The translations under genes and the position numbers were made by a program. DNA of 64,000 bases from an uncultured Clostridia bacterium (GTDB taxonomy: Bacteria > Bacillota > Clostridia > Christensenellales > Aristaeellaceae). Location: assembly GCA_947165425.1 (NCBI GenBank), contig CAMVAJ010000001.1:89663-153662 (forward strand), written 5' to 3'. Numbering within the stretch: the first letter of the stretch is position 1; every line of letters starts with the position of its first letter. Below, in pieces: positions 8,421 to 18,528 of the stretch. The notes beneath the pieces are model-generated. The model worked only from the letters and a program-made list of their open reading frames with translations, made no database searches and was not told the origin of the DNA.

Positions 8421-9425
8421 ATGAAAAAGCTCATCGTCCTTGTCCTGGCGCTTGCCATGTCTCTGTCGATCTTCTCCGTTCAGGCGGATACGACGACCAA
8501 GACGCCTTCCATCTGCATCGTTGTCGCCGGCACCCTTGGCGACCGCTCCTTCTACGATTCCGCCAACGAGGGCATTGAGAAGCTTGCGGCTGACTTTGGC
8601 ACGGAGACGAACGTGATCGAGTGCAAGGAAGACGGCTCGCTCTATGAGAACGCGCTGTTTGAGGCCGCGGAACGCTATGATATCATCGCGGCGGTCGGCT
8701 GGCAGTTCTTTGATGCGCTGGCGGATGAGAACGGCGTGCTTGCCGCTTACCCGGACAAGAAATTCCTCTTCATCGATAACGCCCTGGATGCGATCCCGGC
8801 GAATCTGATGTGCATCACCTATGCCCAGAACGAGGGCTCCTTCCTGGCCGGCTATGTTGCGGCCTCTCTCTCCAAGACGGGGGCTGTCGGCGTCGTGGGC
8901 GGCGAGAACGCGGCGACGATCAACGACTTCATCGTCGGCTATGAGGCGGGCGCCAAGTACATTAATCCGAACGCGGTTGTGAAGCGTCAGTATGCCAATA
9001 CCTACGAGGACCCCGCGAAGGGCAAGGAGTGCGCGCTGGCTCTGTACAACGATGGGTGCGACGTGGTCTTTGCGGTGGCCGGCAAAACCGGCGAGGGCGT
9101 CTTCGAGGCCGCCAAAGAGGCCGATAAGCTGGCGGTTGGCGTCGACGGCGATCAGAAGTACATCGATCCGGACCGGATCATCTGCTCGATGGTGAAGCGT
9201 GTCGGCCAGTCTATCTACGACGTGGTCGCCAATCCCGACACCTTCTTCAAGGGCGGCGAGGTCTGGAACGCGGATATGGAGACCGGCTATATCGATGTCG
9301 TCTACGGAACAGAGGATATGCCGCAGCAGGTATCCGATGCGCTCAAGGACGAGGTCGAGACCATCAAGGCCAAGATCATCTCCGGCGATATCATCGTCCC
9401 GACAGCCTTTGCAACCGAGGAGTAA
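8421..9425 (+). CDS. BMP family ABC transporter substrate-binding protein
   Basis: 334 residues from the ATG at 8421, behind CGGAGGT. Residues 1-23 are a signal peptide (KK, then a hydrophobic core) ending VQA, a signal-peptidase I type site; there is no lipobox cysteine, although relatives such as PnrA are lipoproteins. The mature part is the Bmp/PnrA fold, with GDRSFYD near the start and a nucleoside-type pocket expected. It is the first gene of an import cluster but is followed by a strong terminator, so the binding protein may be made in excess over the membrane parts. Confidence 0.9.
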   Translation: MKKLIVLVLALAMSLSIFSVQADTTTKTPSICIVVAGTLGDRSFYDSANEGIEKLAADFGTETNVIECKEDGSLYENALFEAAERYDIIAAVGWQFFDALADENGVLAAYPDKKFLFIDNALDAIPANLMCITYAQNEGSFLAGYVAASLSKTGAVGVVGGENAATINDFIVGYEAGAKYINPNAVVKRQYANTYEDPAKGKECALALYNDGCDVVFAVAGKTGEGVFEAAKEADKLAVGVDGDQKYIDPDRIICSMVKRVGQSIYDVVANPDTFFKGGEVWNADMETGYIDVVYGTEDMPQQVSDALKDEVETIKAKIISGDIIVPTAFATEE

Positions 9426-9431
9426 ACCATT

Positions 9432-9480
9432 ACAGGCGTCGCAGCCCCAATTCGTGGCTGCGACGCCTGTGTTTTTTATT
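9432..9480 (+). terminator. Strong intrinsic terminator after the BMP protein gene
   Basis: A perfect 15-bp stem ACAGGCGTCGCAGCC / GGCTGCGACGCCTGT with a 9-base loop and TTTTTT after it. It separates the binding protein from the ATPase and permease genes. Confidence 0.92.
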
Positions 9481-9488
9481 GCCGCCTA

Positions 9489-9517
9489 TGGTCAAAACAG
9501 CCCAAATGTGATAGGAT
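9489..9517 (+). promoter_or_regulatory. Promoter for the ABC ATPase-permease genes
   Basis: TGGTCA (9489-9494), 17 bases, then TAGGAT (9512-9517) preceded by TGA as an extended -10. It restarts transcription just after the terminator. The same TG-n-TAGGAT form is used in front of dprA. Confidence 0.5.
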
Positions 9518-9569
9518 AGGACCATGCAATCAGGATTCCTTTGCTCAGTGTGAGAGGAGTGAGTCAGGC

Positions 9570-11114
9570 TTGTCCGAAATACAGCATCCGCCGATCGTTC
9601 AGTTTTCACATGTCAGCATGCAGTTTCCGGGAGTGCTTGCCAACGACGACGTTACCCTGGACATCCGCCAGGGGGAGGTCTTTGCGCTGGTGGGCGAGAA
9701 TGGCGCCGGCAAATCAACGCTGATGAATATCCTCTATGGTCTGAACACGCCGACCAGCGGGACCGTCAGCGTCAAGGGCAAGCCTGTGGATGAATTCTCG
9801 CCCAGCGCGGCGATCGCGCGCGGCATCGGCATGGTGCATCAGCACTTCATGCTGGTGCCTTCCTTCACGGTCGCGCAGAACATCGTCCTTGGCGACGAGC
9901 CGCGCAAAGGGCTTTTTTATGATTTTGCCAGAACAGATCAGATCGTGGAGGAGCTGGTCCGCGAGTACGGGCTGAAGGTCAACGCCCGGGATCGGGTGGA
10001 GGATATCAGCGTGGGCCTCCAGCAGCGTGTGGAGATCCTCAAAACCCTTCACCGCGGCGCGGATGTGCTGATCCTGGACGAACCGACCGCGGTGCTCACC
10101 CCCCAGGAAACCGATGAGCTTTTTGATGTCATCCGGCGCATCGTCAGGGAAAAGGCTATGACGGTCATCATTATCACGCATAAGCTCTATGAGGTCATGG
10201 CGATCTCTGACCGGGTCGGCGTGATGCGCAGAGGCCAGCTGGTCGGGGTCAGCGAAACAAAGGATGTCAACGAACGGATCCTCGCGTCGATGATGGTGGG
10301 CAAGGATGTCCTGCTGGAGGATCTGGACCGGATCGACGACCACGATGACACGACCGCCATCGAGGTGGAGAACCTGCAGGTTATGGACAATCGGGGTCTT
10401 CCGGCGGTCAGAGGCCTGAGCCTGCACGTCGAGCGCGGCGAAGTACTGGGAATCGCCGGAGTGGAAGGGAACGGACAGAGCGAGCTCATCGAGGCCATTA
10501 CCGGGATGCGCCCGATTCGCGGCGGCACGGTGCGGATCCAGGGCAAGGATATTCGCGGCATGACCACGGGGGAGATTCGGGCGCTCGGCTTGGCCCATGT
10601 GCCTGAAGACCGGCTTTCCACGGGCGTCTCGGCGCAATCGGATATCACAGACAACCTGATCGTGGGCAAGGAGAAGCTGCCGCAATTCTCTCGCGGCAGG
10701 ATCCATCTGCGAAAGCGGAGCATGCGCGCATACGCGCAGCAGCTCTTTGACCGCTACGATATCCGAGGCGCCGGGGTAGACTCGCTGGTCGGCTCGCTCT
10801 CCGGCGGCAATATGCAGAAAGTTGTGCTGGCGCGCGAGTTCTCCTTTGATACGCCTGTGCTCATCATCTCACAGCCGACGCGCGGCGTGGATATCGGCGC
10901 GATGGATTTCATCCATAGACAGATCATGGAGAAACGGAACGCCTCCTGCGCGATCCTGCTGGTCAGCGCCGACCTGGATGAGCTGTACCGCCTGTCCGAC
11001 CGGCTTGTGACCATCTTTGAGGGGAGGATCACGGGAGAGTTTAAGCCCAAGGAAATTGGCAAACAGGAGATCAGCCACTATATGACGGGTGGCGGAAGGG
11101 AGGAGCAGGCATGA
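9570..11114 (+). CDS. Nucleoside/simple-sugar ABC transporter, double ATPase
   Basis: 514 residues with two ABC domains. The first has GENGAGKST (about 46-54), the family signature VGLQQRVE and LILDEPTA; the second has the degenerate P-loop GVEGNGQSE, an intact LSGGNMQK signature and SQPTRGVD in place of a normal Walker B, all usual for the RbsA/NupO-type ATPases. It powers import by the two permeases that follow. The start is TTG at 9570, behind GAGGAG with a 10-base gap; the first strand of the ABC fold begins only 9 residues later, so a later start is unlikely. The stop overlaps the next ATG. Confidence 0.94.
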   Translation: MSEIQHPPIVQFSHVSMQFPGVLANDDVTLDIRQGEVFALVGENGAGKSTLMNILYGLNTPTSGTVSVKGKPVDEFSPSAAIARGIGMVHQHFMLVPSFTVAQNIVLGDEPRKGLFYDFARTDQIVEELVREYGLKVNARDRVEDISVGLQQRVEILKTLHRGADVLILDEPTAVLTPQETDELFDVIRRIVREKAMTVIIITHKLYEVMAISDRVGVMRRGQLVGVSETKDVNERILASMMVGKDVLLEDLDRIDDHDDTTAIEVENLQVMDNRGLPAVRGLSLHVERGEVLGIAGVEGNGQSELIEAITGMRPIRGGTVRIQGKDIRGMTTGEIRALGLAHVPEDRLSTGVSAQSDITDNLIVGKEKLPQFSRGRIHLRKRSMRAYAQQLFDRYDIRGAGVDSLVGSLSGGNMQKVVLAREFSFDTPVLIISQPTRGVDIGAMDFIHRQIMEKRNASCAILLVSADLDELYRLSDRLVTIFEGRITGEFKPKEIGKQEISHYMTGGGREEQA

Positions 11115-12175
11115 AAAGCAAAGAGCGGCAGCAGTATCTGCTCTCGCTTGCGATCAGCGTGATCCTTGCGCTGATGGTCGGCGCGTTGATCATGCTCGCC
11201 ACCGGCCACAATCCGCTGGAGGGGTACGGAGCGCTCGTCAAAGGTGCTTTCGGCACCCGACGCGCCTGGGGCAACACGCTGTACAAATCCTTCCAGCTCT
11301 GCATCACCGGCCTGGCGACGGCCATCGCTTCGAGCGCGGGGATCTTTAACGTCGGCGGCGAGGGCCAAATGTATCTCGGCGCTTTGGCTTCATGCTATCT
11401 GGGCGCCCGCCTCACGGGCGTGTCCCCGTGGCTGGCGCTGCCGGTCTGCTTCCTGGCGGCCATCCTCTCCGGCGCGGTTTATGCGTGGATCCCGGCGGTG
11501 CTGAAGGTCAAGCTCAAGATCAACGAAGTGATCACCACCATCCTGATGAACTCCATCGCGATCTATTTCTGCTCGTATATGGCAAACGGCCCGCTGAAGA
11601 CGATGGAGCGCGGCGTGAATACGGGAACGGACGCCATCGACAAGCTGTTCCGGTTCAACCGGCTGATTCCTGGCTCGAACCTTTCGGAAACCGTATTCTG
11701 GATCGCTGGGATCTCCCTCCTGGTCTGGTATTTGATGAGCGCCACCACCACAGGATATGAAATGCGCCTGACGGGCCAGAATGAACGCTTCGCGCGCTTT
11801 GTCGGCCTGAAGGCGGATCGCCTGGGCATTGCGGGCATGCTCATCTCCGGCGCGATGTGCGGCGCGCTGGGCATGTTTGAGTGCTTCGCACTGCAGAATC
11901 GCTTTAAGCCAGACTTCTCCAGCGAGTTCTACTTCGACGGCATGCTGGTCGCGATGATCATGCGCTACAAGCCCTTTGGCATTATCCTGATGAGCTTCTT
12001 CTTCGGCGCGCTGAAGATGGGCGCAACCGGGATGCAGTCCCAGACCGGGATCTCCTCCGAGCTGATTTTGATCGTGCAGTCGATCATTATCTTCTTCATG
12101 GCGGCTGAGCAGGGGGTCGTCGCCCGCCTTCAGCTGCGAAAGACGCGGCGCGAGCCGATCTCAAAGGGGGGCTGA
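11111..12175 (+). CDS. Nucleoside-type ABC transporter permease (NupP-like)
   Basis: 354 residues with about 9-10 membrane segments. The GIFNVGGEGQMYLGAL motif is diagnostic for the BPD_transp_2 permeases of nucleoside and simple-sugar importers. Its ATG overlaps the stop of the ATPase (ATGA). It forms the membrane channel together with the next gene. Confidence 0.93.
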   Translation: MKSKERQQYLLSLAISVILALMVGALIMLATGHNPLEGYGALVKGAFGTRRAWGNTLYKSFQLCITGLATAIASSAGIFNVGGEGQMYLGALASCYLGARLTGVSPWLALPVCFLAAILSGAVYAWIPAVLKVKLKINEVITTILMNSIAIYFCSYMANGPLKTMERGVNTGTDAIDKLFRFNRLIPGSNLSETVFWIAGISLLVWYLMSATTTGYEMRLTGQNERFARFVGLKADRLGIAGMLISGAMCGALGMFECFALQNRFKPDFSSEFYFDGMLVAMIMRYKPFGIILMSFFFGALKMGATGMQSQTGISSELILIVQSIIIFFMAAEQGVVARLQLRKTRREPISKGG

Positions 12176-12177
12176 AT

Positions 12178-13080
12178 ATGGACTGGAGCAGTGTTTTCAA
12201 CGCCGGCACCCTGATGAACACCTTCAATACGGCGACGATTGTCATTCTGGCCGGCCTCGGATGTCTCATGACCGAGCAGGCCGGCATGATGAACATCGGC
12301 ATTGACGGGATGATGACGGTGGGCGCCTTTGTCGCCGCGGTTGCCTCCTGGGCCTTTAACTCCTGGGTGATAGGGCTGCTCTGTGCCGTGCTGGCAGGCT
12401 TGCTCACGGGGCTCTTCTATGGCGTCATGGTCGTCCGATATCACAGCGACGAGTTCATTATCGGCGTCGCGTTCAATATTTTCGCCGTTGCGCTGACCAC
12501 CTTTCTTCTCCGCACCGTTCTGTCCCAGAGCGGCTCCTTCCATCCCGCATCGGGCACGGTGCAGAATCTGCCGTATCTGTCCTTCGGCAAAATCGGCGGC
12601 AGTGATATCAACATCTCGCTGATGGTTCCACTGAGCTGGCTGCTGGTGGTGATCGCGCAGGTGTTTATCTACAAGACGCCGGCCGGATTCTGGCTCCATG
12701 CGTCCGGAGAGCATCCGGAGTCTCTGCGCTCGGTCGGACGGAATCCTGAAAAAATGAAGTACATCGGCTCGGTGATCTGCGGTGTGCTGTGCGGCCTTTC
12801 GGGCGCCTATCTGTCGATCGGATACCTCTCCACCTTTACGGAGGGCATGTCCGCGGAGCGCGGCTATGTGGCGGTGGCATGCGTCATCTTTGGCCGCTCC
12901 AACCCGGTGCGCGTATTTCTCGCGGCGCTGCTGTTCGGCTTCATTGACGCGGCGGGCATGCGTATGCAGGGCGTGATCCCGCCGACGCTCACAGCGACCT
13001 TCCCGTATGTCGGGACCATTCTGATGATGGTGCTGCTCGCGCTTCGCAACCAGGCCAAAAAACGCGGAAAGCGCGTTTAA
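12178..13080 (+). CDS. Nucleoside-type ABC transporter permease (NupQ-like)
   Basis: 300 residues, about 8 membrane segments, with the paired family motif AGMMNIGIDGMM. It starts 2 bases after the first permease, so the two are translated together as a heterodimer. A terminator follows directly. The pairing of a BMP-type binding protein with these permeases points to a nucleoside cargo; the exact substrate cannot be read from sequence. Confidence 0.93.
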   Translation: MDWSSVFNAGTLMNTFNTATIVILAGLGCLMTEQAGMMNIGIDGMMTVGAFVAAVASWAFNSWVIGLLCAVLAGLLTGLFYGVMVVRYHSDEFIIGVAFNIFAVALTTFLLRTVLSQSGSFHPASGTVQNLPYLSFGKIGGSDINISLMVPLSWLLVVIAQVFIYKTPAGFWLHASGEHPESLRSVGRNPEKMKYIGSVICGVLCGLSGAYLSIGYLSTFTEGMSAERGYVAVACVIFGRSNPVRVFLAALLFGFIDAAGMRMQGVIPPTLTATFPYVGTILMMVLLALRNQAKKRGKRV

Positions 13081-13097
13081 ACGTTTGCTAATCAGTC

Positions 13098-13137
13098 ACT
13101 GTATGCTGGCATGATCCCCGCAGCATACAGTGTTTTT
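13098..13137 (+). terminator. Intrinsic terminator of the importer operon
   Basis: Perfect 11-bp stem ACTGTATGCTG/CAGCATACAGT followed by GTTTTTA. Confidence 0.88.
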
Positions 13138-13184
13138 ATGTCATGGAATATGCCAATCCTGAGGACAAAAGCATGATGCCGCGC

Positions 13185-13213
13185 TTGACGAAAGAATGCT
13201 TCTGTGGTAGGAT
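13185..13213 (+). promoter_or_regulatory. Promoter for dprA-topA region
   Basis: TTGACG (13185-13190), 17 bases, TAGGAT (13208-13213) with TGG before it as an extended -10. One of the best promoter matches in the window. Confidence 0.75.
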
Positions 13214-13280
13214 ACCGCCGGTGTCTTGAAGCTGTTTTTCTTAAGGAAAACACAAACGTTCAGAATGGAGCGTGGATGCT

Positions 13281-14387
13281 TTGCTGTACAGCCGTGAGGA
13301 CGCCTGCCGCGCCTGGCTGATGTATGCCCGGTGTAGAACGGAGCATCTGACAAGACTCCTGTCGGACTTTGAATCGACAGAGGAGATCTACGACCGGACC
13401 TGCCGCGACGGTGGAAAGACGATCAGCGCTTATCTGCCGCCTGCAGCCGTGAAGCGTCTGGTTCAATTCGCGTCGAGGGATCAGATGCATCAGATGCTGC
13501 TCACCATGCGCAAGCTGGATATGGGCATTCTCTCCTCACAGGACGCGGCCTATTCAGACGCCCTTCGCTCCATCAACGATCCACCGCCGTTTCTGTTCTA
13601 CCGCGGCGAAACCGCGCTGATGTCAGGCAAATGTCTGACGGTGATTGGATCGCGGAAAGCGTCGCCCAAGGGAATCGCCTACTGCGAACAGCTCTGCGAG
13701 GAACTCAGCAATTGCGGCATTGTGATTGTCAGCGGCCTGGCCGTCGGCATTGATACCGCGGCGCACGAGGGAAGCCTGCGGGGAAGAACCCCCTGCATCG
13801 GCGTGATGGCGTGCGGCATGGATCTGGACTATCCAACCGCCTCCGCCCAATTGCGAGAGGATATCCTGCGTTCCGGCGGGCTTCTGCTGAGCGAGATGCC
13901 GCCGGGACAGGGGATATTCCGGGGAAGCTTTCAGTCGAGAAACCGGATTCTTTCAGGGCTGAGCCGCGGCGTGGTCATGATAGAGGCCCGCATCCGCTCT
14001 GGCAGTATGATGACGGTCCACCATGCGCTCGATCAGGGGCGAGAGGTATTCGCCTTCCCCGGCGAGCCGGGAACCACATGGTCGGAGGGCGCGCACCAGC
14101 TGATACGCGAGGGCGCGCGCTACTTTGTCAGCGCGTCGGATCTGCTGGAGGATTTGGGTTGGGAAAAGCCCGAGTCGGAAGAAGCTTTGACGCCGGAAAC
14201 GGAAAAACCAGGGATATCACCGGAAATGCACAGCATTCTGACGGTGCTTCACCGGGGCGAGAAAGGATTTGACGAGCTCGCGCTGGAAACCGGTCTCGAT
14301 ATTCCCGTGCTGACAGCCTCGCTCTCGATGCTGCAGATGTTTGGCTATATCAGAGCCCTGCCCGGCAAGAGCTACTGCGTGATTTAA
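13281..14387 (+). CDS. dprA: DNA processing protein DprA
   Basis: The TTG at 13281 is preferred: GGAG lies 10 bases before it, while the alternative GTG at 13272 has that GGAG only one base away. This gives 368 residues. An N-terminal helical SAM-like region is followed by the Rossmann-like DprA core with the GSRKAS motif (about residue 121), GLAVGIDTAAH and SGTxxT-like features (RIRSGSMMTVHHAL), then a winged-helix DML1-like tail (300-368). DprA protects incoming single-stranded DNA and loads RecA during natural transformation. It sits directly before topA, as in many Bacillota. Confidence 0.93.
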   Translation: MLYSREDACRAWLMYARCRTEHLTRLLSDFESTEEIYDRTCRDGGKTISAYLPPAAVKRLVQFASRDQMHQMLLTMRKLDMGILSSQDAAYSDALRSINDPPPFLFYRGETALMSGKCLTVIGSRKASPKGIAYCEQLCEELSNCGIVIVSGLAVGIDTAAHEGSLRGRTPCIGVMACGMDLDYPTASAQLREDILRSGGLLLSEMPPGQGIFRGSFQSRNRILSGLSRGVVMIEARIRSGSMMTVHHALDQGREVFAFPGEPGTTWSEGAHQLIREGARYFVSASDLLEDLGWEKPESEEALTPETEKPGISPEMHSILTVLHRGEKGFDELALETGLDIPVLTASLSMLQMFGYIRALPGKSYCVI

Positions 14388-14478
14388 AAACGACGGAATC
14401 TCATGATCTGAGTGTATCATATCATATCCTGTATTTCAGACATGCAATCGATGTCAATCTTCGGAGGATAGAAAGCAA

Positions 14479-16626
14479 ATGCCAGCATCATCCAAGCAAA
14501 AACTGATTATCGTGGAGTCCCCCGCCAAAGCACGGGCAATCAGCCGCTTCCTCGGGAGCGGATACAAGGTCGAGGCCTCCCAGGGCCATGTTTGCGATCT
14601 GCCCAAATCGCAAATCGGGGTGGATATCGAACATGATTTTGAGCCGAAATATATCACCATTCGGGGACGCGGCGAAATTCTGGCCAGGATCCGCAAGGAG
14701 GCCAAAAATGCCGCGAAAATCTATCTCGCGACAGACCCTGACCGTGAAGGCGAGGCGATCTCATGGCATCTCGCGCATGCGCTCTCGATTCCGGAGAACG
14801 CGGTGTGCCGCGTCGAGTTCCATGAGGTGACCAAAAACGCGGTCAAGAACGCTGTGAAATCGCCCCGTCAGATCAATCTCGACCTTGTGGACGCGCAGCA
14901 GGCGAGACGCGTGCTGGACCGTTTGGTAGGCTATAAAATCAGTCCGCTGCTCTGGGCCAAGATCAGCCGCGGACTGTCCGCCGGGCGCGTACAGTCGGTG
15001 GCGACCCGCATGGTGGTGTCGCGCGAGGAGGAGATTGAGGCTTTTATTCCGGAGGAATACTGGGATATTTCCGCCACCGCGCAAGCAAAGGCCGGCAAGG
15101 CGAAGACCGGATTCAAGGTGCGGATGGTCTCGATTGACGACAAGAAGCTTCCGCTCGCCAACGGCGAGGAGGCGGATGCTGCGGTGAAGCGCCTGAAAAG
15201 CGCGGCGCTCAAGGTTTCCGGGATCAAGAAGGGGGAGAAGCGGAAATCGCCCGCGGCTCCGTTTACGACCTCCAGCCTCCAGCAGGAAGCGGGACGCAAG
15301 CTGAATTTTTCCACATCGAAAACGATGCAGATTGTTCAGCAACTGTATGAAGGCATTGACCTGGCAGGGGAGGGGACGCAGGGCCTCGTCACCTACATCC
15401 GTACCGATTCCGTCAGGATTTCAGACGAAGCGATGGCCGCGCTTCGGGAGTACATTCCATCCAACTATGGGCCGGAGCTTCTGTCGGAAACGCCGCAGAT
15501 CTACAAGGGACGATCCAACGCCCAGGATGCGCATGAAGCCATTCGCCCCACAAGCGTGCTGCGGACGCCGGAGCAGATCAAGGACAGCCTCACCAAAGAC
15601 CAGTATAATCTCTACCGTCTGATTTATCTGCGCTTTGTGGCCAGCCAGATGAAGCAGGCGGTATACGAAACGCTGACCGCTGATATCGAGGGCGACGGCA
15701 TTCAGCTCCGTTTCTATGGGGAGCACAAGGTTTTCCCCGGATTCACGCTGGTTTACGAGGAGAGCATGGACGACGTGAGCGACCAGGCTGCGGAATCCAA
15801 ATTCCCGCAGATTAGCGTCGGGGATGAAATCAGCCTCACGGATGTTGCCTCCGAGCAGCATTTTACGCAGCCGCCGCCCCGCTATACTGAGGCGAGTCTG
15901 GTCCGCGCTATGGAGGAGAAGGGAATCGGGCGTCCTTCCACCTATGCGCCGACGATCTCCACCATTATGAACCGAGGCTATGTGATTAAGGAGAAAAAAC
16001 GCCTGATCCCAACGGATCTGGGCCGAATGATCAACGCCCTGATGGAAAAGTACTTCTCGGATATCGTTGATCTCGATTTCACCGCGGATATGGAGAATCA
16101 GCTTGACGAGATTGAGGAGGGCAAGCGCCCCTGGAAAGAGGTCATCCGGGAGTTCTATCCGCATTTTGCCGCGGATCTCGCCGTTGCGGAGAGCGAGATC
16201 GAAAAGGTTGAGATCAGCGACGAGCCAAGCGATATTCCCTGTGATAAATGCGGCGCGATGATGGTTTATAAAAATGGGCGCTTTGGAAAATTCCTGGCCT
16301 GTCCGAATTTCCCGACCTGCCGCAACACGAAACCGGTTGTGAACTATCTGGCTGCGCCCTGCCCGAACTGCGGCGGCAGACTGATGGAGAAGATGTCCCG
16401 CAAATCCAAACGCAGGTTCTTTGGCTGCGAGAACTTCCCGACCTGCAGCTTTGTGAGCTGGGACGAGCCTGTTGCGGAGCGCTGCGAGAAGTGCGGCAGC
16501 TACATGGTCAAAAAGTACGGCCGAAAAGGCGAAATGTGGCGCGTGTGCACCAATGAAACATGCCGAAATCGCGTAGAGATCACGAGCGTGGAGAGAGGGG
16601 AAATCGACGACGATGCCGACGAGTAA
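14479..16626 (+). CDS. topA: DNA topoisomerase I
   Basis: 715 residues, full length for the family. The Toprim domain is at the N-terminus ([20 protein letters not shown] near 85), the catalytic tyrosine is in [10 protein letters not shown] (about residue 306), and the C-terminus has three four-cysteine zinc ribbons starting [16 protein letters not shown] and CEKCGSYM. It relaxes negative supercoils by cutting one strand. The start follows CGGAGGA. The stop overlaps the trmFO start by 14 bases. Confidence 0.97.
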   Translation: MPASSKQKLIIVESPAKARAISRFLGSGYKVEASQGHVCDLPKSQIGVDIEHDFEPKYITIRGRGEILARIRKEAKNAAKIYLATDPDREGEAISWHLAHALSIPENAVCRVEFHEVTKNAVKNAVKSPRQINLDLVDAQQARRVLDRLVGYKISPLLWAKISRGLSAGRVQSVATRMVVSREEEIEAFIPEEYWDISATAQAKAGKAKTGFKVRMVSIDDKKLPLANGEEADAAVKRLKSAALKVSGIKKGEKRKSPAAPFTTSSLQQEAGRKLNFSTSKTMQIVQQLYEGIDLAGEGTQGLVTYIRTDSVRISDEAMAALREYIPSNYGPELLSETPQIYKGRSNAQDAHEAIRPTSVLRTPEQIKDSLTKDQYNLYRLIYLRFVASQMKQAVYETLTADIEGDGIQLRFYGEHKVFPGFTLVYEESMDDVSDQAAESKFPQISVGDEISLTDVASEQHFTQPPPRYTEASLVRAMEEKGIGRPSTYAPTISTIMNRGYVIKEKKRLIPTDLGRMINALMEKYFSDIVDLDFTADMENQLDEIEEGKRPWKEVIREFYPHFAADLAVAESEIEKVEISDEPSDIPCDKCGAMMVYKNGRFGKFLACPNFPTCRNTKPVVNYLAAPCPNCGGRLMEKMSRKSKRRFFGCENFPTCSFVSWDEPVAERCEKCGSYMVKKYGRKGEMWRVCTNETCRNRVEITSVERGEIDDDADE

Positions 16627-17971
16627 GCCCCAGGCGTATGTGATTGGCGCAGGACTGGCCGGCTCGGAGGCGGCATGGCAGCTCGCGCAGCGCGGCGTAT
16701 CGGTCACGCTGTATGAGATGAAACCTCAGACCTATTCTCCGGCCCACCATTCGCCGCTTTTTGCGGAACTCGTCTGCTCCAACTCCCTTCGCTCTGACAG
16801 ATTGACCAATGCGGTCGGCCTGCTGAAGGAGGAAATGCGGCTGTTTGGCTCGCTTGTGATGGCGGCGGCGGATCGTGCGCGCGTCCCCGCGGGCGGAGCA
16901 TTGGCGGTGGACCGCACGCAGTTTTCCGAATACATTACATCGTCTCTGGAACAGCATCCGAATGTCACGATATGCCGCCAGGAGGTCACAGCGATACCGG
17001 ACGGCCCCGTGATTATCGCGACAGGTCCTCTGACCTCTGAGCCCCTGGCGGAGGCCATCGCAGGGCTTCCGGGCCTGGAGACGCTGCACTTCTTTGACGC
17101 GGCCGCGCCGATCGTGACGGCGGATTCCATCGATATGGGGAAGGTTTTCCGCCAGTCGCGTTACGACCGGGGGAGCGATTATCTGAACTGTCCGATGGAC
17201 GAGGAGACCTATCACCGTTTTGTGGATGAACTGCTGAACGCGGAGACGGCTCCGATCCATGGCTTTGAAGAGAACATGGTTTTTGAGGGCTGTATGCCGG
17301 TCGAGTCCATGGCGAGACGGGGGAGGATGTCCCTCGCTTTCGGCCCGCTCAAGCCGGTCGGCTTGATTGACCCCAAGACCGGCAAGGAGCCCTATGCTGT
17401 CGTTCAGCTGCGCCAGGACAACGAGTCCGGTACGCTGTTCAACCTGGTCGGATTCCAAACGAGGCTGAAGTTCCCTGAGCAGAAGCGCGTGTTTGGCATC
17501 ATTCCGGGCCTTGAAAACGCGGAATTTGCCCGATACGGCGTGATGCATCGCAATACCTTTTTGCATTCGCCCGGTTTTTTGAACGCCAACTTTGAAATGA
17601 TATCCCGGCCAATGTGCTACTTCGCGGGTCAAATGACAGGGGTCGAGGGATACGTGGAGAGCGCGGCCAGCGGCCTTGTGGCCGGCATGTCCCTCGCCTC
17701 GCAGCTGACGGGAAGCGCCATGCCCGAACTGTCGGGCATCACAGAGCTCGGCGCAATGGGGCGTTATGTCTCCACGCCCAATCAGCGCTTCCAGCCCATG
17801 AACTGCGCGTTTGGCCTGCTGGATCCGCTGCCGGTGGATAAAGAGCATAAGCGCATACGGAAAAAAGCGGATCGGTATCAGGCAATCAGCGAGCGCTCGC
17901 TGGCCTATCTGAGACAGATTCAACCGTCGCTGGGGATACAAGGTCCGGCGGAATCCGGACAGGAGGAGTGA
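16613..17971 (+). CDS. trmFO: Folate-dependent tRNA U54 methyltransferase TrmFO
   Basis: 452 residues. The FAD-binding Rossmann motif [12 protein letters not shown] is at residues 8-19, and the conserved CSNSLRSD segment and the family glutamates follow. TrmFO makes ribothymidine at position 54 of tRNAs using methylenetetrahydrofolate, as in most Bacillota. The ATG lies inside the end of topA behind GAGAGGGG. Order topA-trmFO-hslV-hslU is conserved in the phylum; the xerC often found between trmFO and hslV is not here. Confidence 0.96.
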   Translation: MPTSKPQAYVIGAGLAGSEAAWQLAQRGVSVTLYEMKPQTYSPAHHSPLFAELVCSNSLRSDRLTNAVGLLKEEMRLFGSLVMAAADRARVPAGGALAVDRTQFSEYITSSLEQHPNVTICRQEVTAIPDGPVIIATGPLTSEPLAEAIAGLPGLETLHFFDAAAPIVTADSIDMGKVFRQSRYDRGSDYLNCPMDEETYHRFVDELLNAETAPIHGFEENMVFEGCMPVESMARRGRMSLAFGPLKPVGLIDPKTGKEPYAVVQLRQDNESGTLFNLVGFQTRLKFPEQKRVFGIIPGLENAEFARYGVMHRNTFLHSPGFLNANFEMISRPMCYFAGQMTGVEGYVESAASGLVAGMSLASQLTGSAMPELSGITELGAMGRYVSTPNQRFQPMNCAFGLLDPLPVDKEHKRIRKKADRYQAISERSLAYLRQIQPSLGIQGPAESGQEE

Positions 17972-17974
17972 ATC

Positions 17975-18511
17975 ATGAGTCAATTCAAAGGAACGACCAT
18001 CTGCGCCGTGCGCCGCAACGGTGAAACCGCGATCGCCGGCGACGGTCAGATCACCATGGGGGAGTCTGTGGTATTCAAATCCAACGCGCGCAAGGTTCGC
18101 CGCCTTTATGACGGCAAGGTCGTGATCGGATTTGCGGGAAACGTTTCGGACGCTTTCGCGCTGAGCGAAAAATTCGAGGAAAAGCTGACGAAATGCGGCG
18201 GAAACCTTGAGAGAGCCGCCGTTGAGCTTGCCCAATTATGGCGCAGCGATCACGGGATGCGTCAGCTTGAATCCCTGATGATCGCGGCGGACAAGAGCAC
18301 GCTCCTGATGCTGAGCGGAACCGGCGAGGTAATCGATCCCGACGGCGGCGTGGTGGCGATTGGCTCCGGCGGAAACTACGCCCTGGCCGCCGCCCGGGCG
18401 CTGATGGAGAACACCGATCTGAGCGCGCACGATATTGCGGAAAAGGCGCTGAAGATCGCTTCGTCAATCTGCGTATATACCAATGATCATATCATTGTCG
18501 AGGATGTCTGA
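17975..18511 (+). CDS. hslV: ATP-dependent protease peptidase subunit HslV (ClpQ)
   Basis: 178 residues, starting 3 bases after trmFO behind GGAGGAG. The N-terminus reads [16 protein letters not shown]: the catalytic Thr of HslV proteases corresponds to the first T of TT, so a short six-residue leader must be removed. GDGQITMG and the [13 protein letters not shown] segment are conserved. HslV forms a double hexamer that degrades proteins fed by HslU. Confidence 0.95.
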   Translation: MSQFKGTTICAVRRNGETAIAGDGQITMGESVVFKSNARKVRRLYDGKVVIGFAGNVSDAFALSEKFEEKLTKCGGNLERAAVELAQLWRSDHGMRQLESLMIAADKSTLLMLSGTGEVIDPDGGVVAIGSGGNYALAAARALMENTDLSAHDIAEKALKIASSICVYTNDHIIVEDV

Positions 18512-18528
18512 GAAAGGAGCGGTGCAAA

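Noticed and set aside
11071-11368. Small minus-strand ORFs over the importer permease
   Set aside because: Shadow frames of strongly coding plus-strand genes with overlapping start/stop codons.
16580-18235. 551-residue minus-strand ORF
   Set aside because: Antisense to trmFO and hslV; composition is His/Arg/Gln rich as expected for a shadow frame.
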